DNA of 64,000 nucleotides from an uncultured bacterium (GTDB lineage: Bacteria; Planctomycetota; UBA1135; GCA-002686595). The stretch covers positions 1 through 64,000 of the forward strand of contig CALCXM010000154.1 in NCBI GenBank assembly GCA_937905825.1, read 5' to 3'. This document shows, piece by piece, positions 45,006-53,141 of this stretch (its first letter is position 1; each line of letters opens with the position of its first letter). The notes below the pieces were generated by a model that saw nothing but the letters and a program-made list of their open reading frames with translations, was not told the origin of the DNA and searched no databases. The position numbers were made by a program, and so were the translations under genes.

Positions 45006-47669
45006 CTAGTTGACGGACTTGGAGACCTTCTCGTACACGTCCTTGGAAAGACCCTTCACCGCCAGGATCTTGCCAAGCTCCTCTTTCAGGATGGCTTGAC
45101 GTCCCTTGCCCAGACGGCGCCAGGCGAGCAGAGGATCCACAAGACGTGAAGCGATTTGAGGGTTGATGCTATCCATGGCGATCACTTGAGTCGCGAGGAA
45201 GCGATAGCCCGATCCGTCTTCCGCGTGGAACGCACTCGGGTTGCCCATGGCGAAGGCGCCTACCAGGGACCGCGCGCGGTTCGGGTTCCTGAGGGTGAAG
45301 TCCGGGTGATCGCAAAGAGCCTTCACGCGATCGAGCACGTCCTCCAATCCGCAGGTGGCCTGCACCGTGAACCACTTGTTGAGCACTAGCGGGTCGTCCT
45401 TCCACTTGGTGTAGAAACTGGCGAGGGCCTCTTCGCGCTCAGGGCCTTGCATGTCAGCCAAACAAGAGAGAGCCGCGAAGGAATCCGTCATGCTGTTGGC
45501 GCCCTTGTAGCGAGTCACGCAGAGGTCCTTGATCTCTTCCTCTTCCAAGGTCGCCAAGTAGCTCAGGCAGATGTTCGACAGATCGCGCCGCCCGACCGCC
45601 ATGCCGTTGAACTCGTAGGCACCGGGGGTTTGATTGGAGTCGATCGCAGTCAGTAGGTCATCCTCGAAGGCCTTGGCGATTTGCTTGCGTGCTGCATCGC
45701 GCACCGCGTGGACGGCCACTGGGTCGGACACGTCCATGCGATCGGCCAACCAGTTTTCACCTGGCAGGCTGAGAGCCATGGCTTTCAGGGAGCGATCGAG
45801 GGTGGGGTCCTTGAGGGTCGCGCCGATGGCGTCGACGAAGGCTTGGGGCAACTCCCAGGACTCGCCAGCTTGATGCTTGGCGACGCCTTCCAGCAGCAAT
45901 TGTGTTCCGTACTGCTGCCCGGCGTCCCAACGGTTGAAGCAGTCCTCGTCGTTCGCCATAAGGAAGGTGTACTCCTGGGCAGTGCGTTCGTGCTCGACCA
46001 CCATGGGCGCCGAGAAGTTGCGCAAGACGGAAACGATGGGCTTGCCCTTCAATCCGATGAAGGTGAATGTCTGCTCTTCTTCCGTCAGCTCGAGCACGCG
46101 GTTCGTGCCTCCAGCAGCGGCTTCGCCTTCGAGCTGCAAAGCGATCGGGTCACCGCTCTGCGCCAAGAGCCCAACGCCAACGGGCACGTGGAAGGGCTGC
46201 TTTTCCGAAGCCGGCATGTCGGGGGTCCCGGGGCAGGACTGGCGCAGGGTCAAGCGGAAGGTGCCCGCAGCAGCGTCGTAAGACTCGCTCACGTGCAGGC
46301 GGGGTGTTCCCCCTTGCAAGTACCAGCGCTCGAACTGATCCAAGTTGCGACCGTTGGCGTCCGCCATCGCGGCGCGGAAGTCGTCGCAGGTCACGGCCTG
46401 ACCATCGTGCCGTTCAAAGTACAAATCCATGCCCTTACGGAAGCCCTCGGCCCCCAGCAAGGTGTGGTACATGCCGATGATCTCCGCGCCCTTCTCGTAC
46501 ACCGTCGCGGTGTAGAAGTTGTTCATCTCGATGTAAGCCTCGGGACGAATCGGATGGGACATAGGCCCCGCGTCCTCGGCGAACTGGCGACCGCGCAAGC
46601 CGCGCACGTTGCCGATGCGTTCGACGGCACGCGAGTTCATGTCCGAGGAGAACTCCTGGTCGCGAAACACAGTCAGCCCTTCCTTCAAGGTGAGTTGGAA
46701 CCAGTCGCGGCAGGTGACGCGGTTGCCGGTCCAGTTGTGGAAGTACTCGTGAGCGATGACCGCTTCAATCGAGCTGTAGTTGTCGTCCGTGGCCGTTTCG
46801 GGGTTGGCCAGCACACAGCTCGAGTTGAACACGTTGAGCCCCTTGTTCTCCATGGCGCCCATGTTGAAGTCATCCACGGCGACGATCATGAACTGATCGA
46901 GGTCGTACTCCAGTCCGAAGACTTCCTCGTCCCACTTCATGGACTTCTTGAGGGAGTCCATGGCGTGTTGTGTCTTCTCGGCGTTCTGTGGCTCCACGTA
47001 GATCTCGAGGGCCACGTCCCGACCGGACATGGTGCGGAAGCTATCCGCGTGGCAACTGAGGGTGCCAGCGACCAGGGCGAACAGGTAGCTCGGCTTCTTG
47101 AATGGATCTTCCCAACGGGCCCAGTGACGTCCGCCGTCCAGCTCGCCGCTGCCGACGCGGTTGCCATTCGAAAGCATGACGGGGTTCTCGGCCTTGTCGC
47201 CTTCCATGTACGTGGTGAACTTGGCCATCACGTCTGGGCGGTCCAAGTACCAGGTGATGCGGCGGAAGCCCTCGGCCTCGCACTGGGTGCAGTAGTTGGC
47301 GCCCGTCTTGTAGAGACCGGACAGGGCCGTGTTGCCGCGCGGGTTGATCAGCACCTCGGTCGTCAACTTGAAGGAGTCCGGCAAGCAACTGAGGGTCAAC
47401 GTCTCGTCGGTAACCGTGTAGGCATCGAGGGCCTGCAGCTTGCCATCGATCGAGAGCGAACGGTGCGATAGCTCCTCGCCGTCCAAGACCAGATCCGCGT
47501 TCTTCGCTTTGGATGCCGGGTTGCGCTGAATCGACATCGTGGCTCGCACCAGGGTCTCTTCGCTCTCGAGGAAGAACTCGAGGTCGATCGTTTCGATCAG
47601 AAACGGGGTGGGCTCGTAGTCCTTGCGATAGTTGACCTGGGGGGCGGTCGGTGCGCTCGTGGTGCTCAT
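45006..47669 (-). CDS. pepN: Aminopeptidase N (M1 family)
   Basis: PepN removes N-terminal residues from peptides in the cytoplasm. This 887-residue protein has the Gram-negative type: GAMEN (271-275), HEYFHNWTGNRVTCRDW with the zinc ligands His307, Glu308 and His311, and the following TLKEGLTVFRDQEF with Glu330. The length and the C-terminal helical superhelix are normal. It sits between the SbcD-like gene and the FlhB-like gene on the same strand, so it may share a transcript with either. Confidence 0.95.
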   Translation of the reverse strand: MSTTSAPTAPQVNYRKDYEPTPFLIETIDLEFFLESEETLVRATMSIQRNPASKAKNADLVLDGEELSHRSLSIDGKLQALDAYTVTDETLTLSCLPDSFKLTTEVLINPRGNTALSGLYKTGANYCTQCEAEGFRRITWYLDRPDVMAKFTTYMEGDKAENPVMLSNGNRVGSGELDGGRHWARWEDPFKKPSYLFALVAGTLSCHADSFRTMSGRDVALEIYVEPQNAEKTQHAMDSLKKSMKWDEEVFGLEYDLDQFMIVAVDDFNMGAMENKGLNVFNSSCVLANPETATDDNYSSIEAVIAHEYFHNWTGNRVTCRDWFQLTLKEGLTVFRDQEFSSDMNSRAVERIGNVRGLRGRQFAEDAGPMSHPIRPEAYIEMNNFYTATVYEKGAEIIGMYHTLLGAEGFRKGMDLYFERHDGQAVTCDDFRAAMADANGRNLDQFERWYLQGGTPRLHVSESYDAAAGTFRLTLRQSCPGTPDMPASEKQPFHVPVGVGLLAQSGDPIALQLEGEAAAGGTNRVLELTEEEQTFTFIGLKGKPIVSVLRNFSAPMVVEHERTAQEYTFLMANDEDCFNRWDAGQQYGTQLLLEGVAKHQAGESWELPQAFVDAIGATLKDPTLDRSLKAMALSLPGENWLADRMDVSDPVAVHAVRDAARKQIAKAFEDDLLTAIDSNQTPGAYEFNGMAVGRRDLSNICLSYLATLEEEEIKDLCVTRYKGANSMTDSFAALSCLADMQGPEREEALASFYTKWKDDPLVLNKWFTVQATCGLEDVLDRVKALCDHPDFTLRNPNRARSLVGAFAMGNPSAFHAEDGSGYRFLATQVIAMDSINPQIASRLVDPLLAWRRLGKGRQAILKEELGKILAVKGLSKDVYEKVSKSVN

Positions 47670-47774
47670 TCGATGATTGGCCGATTCGAGGCCGTTGCGT
47701 TTCGGGTCCGTAGCGGTCCGGCGGGCTGGATTGGCCGGAAAGCATAGCTTATGCGCTACGGGAGCACCCCTGGG

Positions 47775-48056
47775 TCAGGACCTCAAATTCCCATTGATCC
47801 CGTACAGCCAGGTCAGAAGCTCCGCCACCACCGAGTACAGGTCTTCCGGGATTTCTGCCCCCATCGGGCATCCCGAGAGCAATTCGAGCAGATCCTCGTC
47901 CGCCGTGATCGGCACGCCATTGGCAGCTGCCGTGGCCACGATCTTCTGCGCCACCTCGCCGACGCCCTTGGCCACCACGCGCGGGGCGCTGGCGGTACGG
48001 TCCTCGTACTGCAGAGCCACGGCCTTCTGACGGGGTGCTTTGTTGGAGTCGCTCAT
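47775..48056 (-). CDS. FlhB C-terminal domain-like protein
   Basis: A 93-residue protein matching the cytoplasmic domain of FlhB and of type III export proteins such as YscU: AVALQYEDRTASAPRVVAKGVGEVAQKI, NGVPITADEDLLELL, GAEIPEDLYSVVAELLTWLY. The NPTH autocleavage motif is absent and the membrane domain is missing. It resembles the stand-alone Bacillus protein YlqH. It starts nine bases after the stop of the FliK-like gene, as in the YlqG/YlqH pair. Confidence 0.8.
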   Translation of the reverse strand: MSDSNKAPRQKAVALQYEDRTASAPRVVAKGVGEVAQKIVATAAANGVPITADEDLLELLSGCPMGAEIPEDLYSVVAELLTWLYGINGNLRS

Positions 48057-48064
48057 CTTTGCCC

Positions 48065-49513
48065 TCAGCCGGAAAGATCCATCAGGTGGTGTTCTTGCAA
48101 CCAACGCACATCCCGCGTGAGGGCGTCGTGGGCTAGCTCTTCTTTGGTGCCCAGAACCACTGCAACGCGCACTCGACGTCCGCCGGTAGAGAGTCGATCC
48201 ACTAGCTCCGAAGCCTCTCCTTGAAGGCGATCGGCGACCTTTTGGTCCTGAACAAGGAGTCGCATGGCGACCAAGTCCGCGCGCACACCGATCTCGCCCC
48301 GCAGGGGTCCGATGCCGGTGAAATCCACGGAGATCGTGATGCGGTGCATGTCTTCGCCCGGGCCCTTGGAGGCGCGCTCATGCTCGTCGGGCTCTGTGTA
48401 GAAGAGGTGTGCGGTCGCCCAATGGTCGCCATCGGGAACGGGAACGGACAGATGCCAGCCCTCATGAAATTCACGTCGGGCGAGGTTCAGCAACTGCTCC
48501 GACTCAATGCCTGCGAGGGCCTTCGTCAGGGCTTCGTGGGAGGGCCCCTCGGGAATCTTGCTCAGCGCGGTCAACAACTGAGCCTTTAGATTGCCGACCA
48601 AAGCATCGGGCTCCTTGCTCGCCAACAAGGTGGCCAGCAAGTTCCTGTTGAGCGGCTGCTTGCCCTTCTCCCCGAGCAGTTTGGTGAGCAGGTCTTCGAG
48701 TCCCGCCATGGCGCTTTTCCGCTGGGCGCCGCTAGTTTCCGCGGCGACCGCAGCCCCCATGCGCGCTCGGATCTCCGCACTCAGGCGCACGAGCCGGGTG
48801 TCTAAATCATCCCCAAGGCTTTTGGGATCGATGCCAGCCAGGGCATTCAAGAGTCGCTTTCCGAGGCTCTCCATCTGAGCCGCCGTGAGTTGCAGCCCGG
48901 CGCCGCTCCACATCTCTTTCAGACCACCGAGGATCTGCTTGGCCATGTTGCCCAGGGCCAGCTTGAGCTGGACGGCGTTTTTGCCCCCGTCGCTTTCCGC
49001 GAGTAGAAGCGCCTCGAAGTCCATGCCCGAACGCGCGAGCAGGGCGCGCAAGTCGGCCGCGTTCGCGCCGGGAAGAAAGACGTGGTCACCGAGCTTCTCG
49101 AAGAGCTCCTTCACCGCTTTCGGCTGGCCGTCAGAGTCCATGGCGGCTCTCAGTTTGCTTGCCAGATCCCCGAGCAGTCGCCCCACGGGCCGATCCTCTC
49201 CGAGCACCTGCTTGAGGGCCTTCACCAGGCGCAATTCGCCCTTGGCGCGGTCCCCGAGCACCCGTAGAACGGGTCCGTCTTCCGTGAGCTCGACCCGGGC
49301 CAAAAAGCGATCCCCGGGGGACAAATCCACCGCCGAATCTGCGGGCACCCGATGGCGACCAACGCCGATCAGGATGCTCTTGCCATCCATGGTCTGCAGG
49401 ACTTCCCCGGCGACCATGCGGCCCTCTCGCAACACCGAGCTCAGGTCTGCCGAGAGGGCGAGGACCGGCTTCACGCTGCCGATGATGCCTGCTTGGCTGG
49501 CTAGAGGGTCCAT
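48065..49513 (-). CDS. FliK-like hook-length-control domain protein
   Basis: A 482-residue protein. The C-terminal part (about 370-480) resembles the Flg_hook domain of FliK: LARREFHEGWHLSVPVPDGD, HRITISVDFTGIGPLRGEIGV, VAMRLLVQDQKVADRL. The N-terminal part is a long helix-rich region with repeated leucine/alanine patterns. I chose the ATG at 49513 (MDPLASQAGI) over a longer frame because the upstream part looks like an unlinked extension. It resembles the Bacillus YlqG protein and is followed by the FlhB-like gene. Confidence 0.65.
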   Translation of the reverse strand: MDPLASQAGIIGSVKPVLALSADLSSVLREGRMVAGEVLQTMDGKSILIGVGRHRVPADSAVDLSPGDRFLARVELTEDGPVLRVLGDRAKGELRLVKALKQVLGEDRPVGRLLGDLASKLRAAMDSDGQPKAVKELFEKLGDHVFLPGANAADLRALLARSGMDFEALLLAESDGGKNAVQLKLALGNMAKQILGGLKEMWSGAGLQLTAAQMESLGKRLLNALAGIDPKSLGDDLDTRLVRLSAEIRARMGAAVAAETSGAQRKSAMAGLEDLLTKLLGEKGKQPLNRNLLATLLASKEPDALVGNLKAQLLTALSKIPEGPSHEALTKALAGIESEQLLNLARREFHEGWHLSVPVPDGDHWATAHLFYTEPDEHERASKGPGEDMHRITISVDFTGIGPLRGEIGVRADLVAMRLLVQDQKVADRLQGEASELVDRLSTGGRRVRVAVVLGTKEELAHDALTRDVRWLQEHHLMDLSG

Positions 49514-49832
49514 TCGTGGGGTGTTGATTCCCGGCTTAGGTCGGTCGAAAAAAATGGACGCCGCGAGGGAGCCAAGGCGGAGTTGCGCGCCCTGGGAAGC
49601 GCGCAAGCTCCGGTTTTGAGAGAGGTTGGAGCGATGCTCTGGGCATTGAGCGTCACGCCTCGGCTCACCTCGCTACGTCGGGTGGGTTGTCGGATGGGAG
49701 TTTCGGCGCATGAGCCCCCGACTCCATTTTTTCGGGATCATGACCCGACCACCCGCGGCGCCCTCGCTCGGCCCCGCCCCAGGAGCCGCTATACTCTGGC
49801 TCTACTAGCCCCCCCCAACGGACCCCATACCT
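49514..49832. other. Intergenic region upstream of the selenoprotein gene
   Basis: This 319-base region separates the divergent FliK-like and selenoprotein genes. A TATACT hexamer at 49790-49795 could be a -10 box for the selenoprotein gene; no good -35 was found. No other feature is visible. Confidence 0.35.
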
Positions 49833-50966
49833 ATGCCTACTCGATCCTGGATCCCCATTGGCCTATTGCTGCTAGTCAGCGCGAGCCCGCCGGTCGCTCC
49901 CGCCCTAGCCGCTCCGCCGCCCCCGGCGCTTGCAACCCTCGACACCCCCGAAGAGGAATGCGACGCGCTGATCGAAGAACTTGATGAAGCGAATCAGCAG
50001 TGGGTCGACAAGTACCACGCTGCCGTGACGGAAGCCAAAGAGGCCGGAACGGACATCCCGGCATTCAGCTGGAACAACCCTTCAATTGGCAGCTTCGTCA
50101 AGAGGTTCCAAGCGTTCGCCGACAAGTACGCCGGCAGCGACGGCGCCATCCCCTTCTTGGCTTGGATCGCAGTGGAAGGAGGCCGCTCCGACGTGAAGCT
50201 CGCCAAGGCTGCGGTGGAAGCCCTCTGCACCGTGCACGCTTCGAGCGAGGCCCTCGCCGATCACGCCGAAAGCATCGGTGAGTGGATCTGGATCGTCGGC
50301 AGGGAACGTGGAGCCCAACTGCTAAAACAGCTAGAGAAGACCAGCCCGGTTCCTGCGGTCGCCGGATGGGCAGCCGACTACCGTTTGGAGCCCGGTCTCG
50401 ATGGGGCCGTCAGCGGAACCGAGGCCTTCACCAAGCTAAAGGCGGAACTGCTCGCCGTTGGTGAGACCTCCAAGGACGAGCAGCTCATCGCCCTGATCAC
50501 GAAGCAGCTACGCATCCTTGAAGTCTTCGCCCTCGGCGCCGTCGCACCGGACATCCAAGGCATCGACTTGGACGGCGCGGCCTTCGCTCTTTCCGACTAC
50601 AAGGGCAAGGTCATCTTCCTGGACTTCTGGGGCGATTGGTGAGGCCCCTGCCGGGACCTCTACCCCCACGAGCGGTCGCTCGTGGAAGAATTGAAGGATG
50701 AGCCGTTCGCATTGATCGGCGTGAACTCGGACCGCAGCGTTGAAGTCGCCAAGGCGGCCATCGAAAAGAACGGCCTGAACTGGCGCAGCTTCCAAAACAG
50801 CGTGGAAGGCAAGAGCGAGATCTCCGCCGATTGGTGCATCGAAGCCTGGCCCACGATCCTCGTCCTCGACAAGGAGATGAAGATTCGCTACCGCGGCCAC
50901 GGCGGCGAAGAAGCCACCGTCGTCGCACGCGAGTTGTTGGCGAGCATGAAGAGCTCGGGCGAGTAG
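49833..50966 (+). CDS. Predicted selenoprotein: secreted thioredoxin-fold (TlpA-like) protein with in-frame TGA
   Basis: If the TGA at 50640-50642 is read as selenocysteine, a single 377-residue protein results. It has a signal peptide (IPIGLLLLVSASPPVAPALAA), a helical N-terminal domain to about 235, and a thioredoxin/TlpA domain to the C-terminus. The redox motif reads DFWGDW-U-GPCRDLYPHE, with Sec270 exactly where Cys-based homologues have the first Cys of CGPC, and Cys273 as the resolving residue. The cis-Pro segment is present as EAWPTILVLD (Pro340), with an extra Cys335 nearby. The frame continues uninterrupted for 108 codons after the TGA with normal thioredoxin sequence. A perfect hairpin with bacterial SECIS geometry lies 23-43 bases after the TGA. 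The protein is probably periplasmic, acting on disulfides or peroxides. A terminator-like hairpin follows at 51017. Confidence 0.85.
50666..50685 (+). promoter_or_regulatory. Bacterial SECIS-like hairpin
   Basis: CCACGAGC, loop GGTC, GCTCGTGG form a perfect 8-bp stem inside the coding sequence just after the TGA. The loop begins 31 bases after the TGA and starts with G residues. From general knowledge, bacterial SECIS elements need a short apical loop with an early G, about 16-37 bases downstream of UGA. The element fits these rules and would bind SelB. Confidence 0.8.
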
Positions 50967-51016
50967 TCCTGCGCGATTGGGTCTCGCTCTGCGTAGCGAG
51001 GCTATCTATTTCAAGC

Positions 51017-51040
51017 GGCTGGGTCCCTCGGGGCCCAGCC
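51017..51040 (+). terminator. Terminator-like hairpin after the selenoprotein gene
   Basis: GGCTGGGTCC and GGGGCCCAGCC pair over about 10 bp around a short loop, followed by ACTTTCCTGTT. It lies about 50 bases after the TAG stop at 50964-50966, which also fits the whole frame through the TGA being one gene. Confidence 0.6.
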
Positions 51041-51206
51041 ACTTTCCTGTTGGGCCCAGTTCGCCGGAGTGCTTGTCCAGAGTTGGAGCGCATGCCTCCT
51101 CAGTCCAGCGCTGCGCACGATCTTCGGAGACCCTCCCAGGCCAGTCCGGGGACCGGTCTAGGGACTTAGGTGCCTGGGCCAGGTCAGCCCGGCGTGTGCC
51201 TCACTA

Positions 51207-51246
51207 CAAAAAACAGGCGCCGTCCTTTGCGAGGGACGGCGCCTGT
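51207..51246 (-). terminator. Strong terminator of the secreted unknown gene
   Basis: On the reverse strand ACAGGCGCCGTCC and GGACGGCGCCTGT pair over 13 bp with an 8-nt loop, followed by TTTTTT. It lies about 60 bases after the stop at 51308. Confidence 0.9.
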
Positions 51247-51307
51247 TGATGGTTGCGGGTCACCCGAGTGATCGGGGGAACGCTTTCCTTTGCTTGGGTT
51301 CTCTGAC

Positions 51308-52039
51308 CTACAGACCGAGGGGCTGGCCCTGGGTGATGGAGAGAACTCCGCCGATGGAGCGAATGTCGATCTGGTCACGGCCCAGCAGGCGGCTTGAGGT
51401 CAGGATGTGGATGCCCTCGTCGAGGTAGCCAGCTGCGGCGAAAGCGCCCAGGTTCAAGGCCACGTTCGCGTCGGCGGGCGCCATCGTCTCGACCAGGAGT
51501 TGGTCCTCCGTCATCGCCAAGGTGTAAGTGCTGCCGGTCGGGTTGGTGGGGTTCATGCCCATCGACACACCAGGGTTGCTCATCAGGCCGGCGTCGAGGG
51601 TCACCTCGACTTCGCCCATGAACGTGACCTCGATGATGTCATCGGGATGCGGGCCATCAAAGTCAGCGCCTCCACCGTGGGAGATCACTTCGACCGACGC
51701 GTAACCCGAGCCCTGGGAACCAATCACTGCCCCCATCGTCTCTGCGCGGGGTCCGGTGACGTAGAAGCCAGGAGCCGTGATCGGCGGCGGGGGTCCGTCG
51801 CCCTCGTCCTCTCGGGTGGGAAGGGTTCCGATGAACTCGTCGTCAGCGGCGAATCCTCCTGATCCCCCGCCTCCTTCGTCTCCGGTGGGACCGCCGTTTC
51901 CAGAAACGCGATTCTCGACCTCAGCAAGGCCTGTGCTGCTAGTGGTCACTGCAGCAAAGAGACCCAAGAGGAGAGCGCCTGCTGTGGCGAGACCCAATGG
52001 GCCTGCCTTGCTCTGTCTTTTGTCTGTCGTGAAATTCAT
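51308..52039 (-). CDS. Secreted protein of unknown function, downstream of an anti-sigma gene
   Basis: A 243-residue protein with a signal/anchor segment (GLATAGALLLGLFAAV) and a glycine-rich linker (GNGGPTGDEGGGGSGG). The mature part is beta-rich: APGFYVTGPRAETMGAV, DIIEVTFMGEVEVTLDAG, TYTLAMTEDQLLVETM. No family is recognised. It lies directly downstream of the sigma and anti-sigma genes on the same strand (21 bases after the anti-sigma stop), so it may belong to that regulon. Confidence 0.65.
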   Translation of the reverse strand: MNFTTDKRQSKAGPLGLATAGALLLGLFAAVTTSSTGLAEVENRVSGNGGPTGDEGGGGSGGFAADDEFIGTLPTREDEGDGPPPPITAPGFYVTGPRAETMGAVIGSQGSGYASVEVISHGGGADFDGPHPDDIIEVTFMGEVEVTLDAGLMSNPGVSMGMNPTNPTGSTYTLAMTEDQLLVETMAPADANVALNLGAFAAAGYLDEGIHILTSSRLLGRDQIDIRSIGGVLSITQGQPLGL

Positions 52040-52060
52040 GAGTGTTATTGTCCTGATAGA

Positions 52061-53140
52061 TCAGGAATCTGCCTGGGTGTTGGATGCGGGCTCGGAGCCA
52101 TCCGGATCAAGGAAGAGGAGCCTGCACCGTTGAAACAGTTCCTCAGCGAACCCCGGGACAGAATCAATGGCGCCGCGCAATAGCGGCGCACGATTGAACG
52201 CCTGCCGAATGTCAGCGATCTGATCCGGGGACTGCTCGAGCAAGCTTTCGAAAGCCTGGAGTGCTCGCTCCTTGTCCTTCAACATGGCGTAGGCCTTGCC
52301 AATGTTGAAGCGTGCCACGTAGAACCGTTCGTCGGAATCTGCGAGGCCAGAAATGGTGATCCACCTAAAGCAGACCAGTGATTTGCGGTAGCTGGCCTCG
52401 CTCGCGTAGAGCTTGCCCAACTGCATGGCGGCGTGGCCGCGGTTGCCTTGGTTGACAGCGCTGTTGAAGATCTCCCGGTACTCACCGGCAGCGTCCAACT
52501 TGCGTCCCTCATAGCTGAGGAGGAAGGCACGGTAGAGGCGAGCCTCTTCGTGATCGGGGTCGGCGTTGAGGGCCTCGTCCAGCAGACGACGTCCCTTGTC
52601 GAGAGGACTCTCGATGCGCTCGAGGCGGCCGTTCAGCATGTGACGGGCCATTTGCCAATCGATGCCACCTGCTGCGCCTTGACCGTTCAACACCACGCCG
52701 TCGACAAAACCACGTCCTTGGTTCTTTGCGGAGGCGACTTGAACGGTCTTCTCGAACACGCGAGTGCGGAAGTCCGGATCCACCGCGGCGAGCACGTAGG
52801 CCTTGCCGAGCTGGTAGAAAACCGTGGCCAGGCGATGAACGAGGTCAGCCGCCTCGGCACCAGCCTGCAGCTCCGGAGAGATGAAGCTGGACTCCAGGGG
52901 AGATGTCGTGTGCAGCATCGCGATGCGCGACAACAAACGATCGGGGTCCCCAATGTCTCGGTGCGCACGCACTTGGGCGCGCAAGTCGGTGAAGAAGTCT
53001 CGGCAGCCATCACACTCTTCAATGTGCAGCATTGCCCGCGCGGAACGCGCTTCGTCGAGTTCCCCGTCCAGCAAGCAGGAGAGGTCCACCTGGAATGCCG
53101 AATGCGATTCTGAATCGTTTAGCCAGTCTGTTACGTCCAT
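52061..53140 (-). CDS. Zinc-finger anti-sigma factor with TPR repeats
   Basis: A 359-residue protein. The N-terminus has a zinc-finger anti-sigma motif, HIEECDGC (His39, Cys43, Cys46), in the HxxxCxxC spacing that binds zinc and captures ECF sigma factors. Residues about 180-330 carry TPR-type helices such as ALNADPDHEEARLYRAFLLS and FYVARFNIGKAYAMLKDKERALQAFESLL. No transmembrane segment is obvious, so it may be cytoplasmic and sense a ligand through the TPRs. The start (ATG at 53140) is one base after the sigma factor stop codon (TAA), so the two are translationally coupled. Confidence 0.8.
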   Translation of the reverse strand: MDVTDWLNDSESHSAFQVDLSCLLDGELDEARSARAMLHIEECDGCRDFFTDLRAQVRAHRDIGDPDRLLSRIAMLHTTSPLESSFISPELQAGAEAADLVHRLATVFYQLGKAYVLAAVDPDFRTRVFEKTVQVASAKNQGRGFVDGVVLNGQGAAGGIDWQMARHMLNGRLERIESPLDKGRRLLDEALNADPDHEEARLYRAFLLSYEGRKLDAAGEYREIFNSAVNQGNRGHAAMQLGKLYASEASYRKSLVCFRWITISGLADSDERFYVARFNIGKAYAMLKDKERALQAFESLLEQSPDQIADIRQAFNRAPLLRGAIDSVPGFAEELFQRCRLLFLDPDGSEPASNTQADS

Positions 53141-53141
53141 A

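Larger units (their letters stand above)
50967..51307. other. Intergenic region between convergent genes
   Basis: 341 bases between the stops of the selenoprotein gene and the secreted unknown gene. It contains two terminator hairpins, one for each gene, and no visible gene. Confidence 0.5.

Noticed and set aside
45681-47471. Forward open frame of about 596 codons
   Set aside because: It is antisense to pepN, which has complete catalytic motifs on the reverse strand.
49833-50642. Interpretation of the thioredoxin gene as a truncated or broken gene
   Set aside because: The TGA replaces precisely the first redox Cys codon, the frame continues with intact thioredoxin sequence and a SECIS-like hairpin follows. 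A random nonsense mutation would not explain these together.
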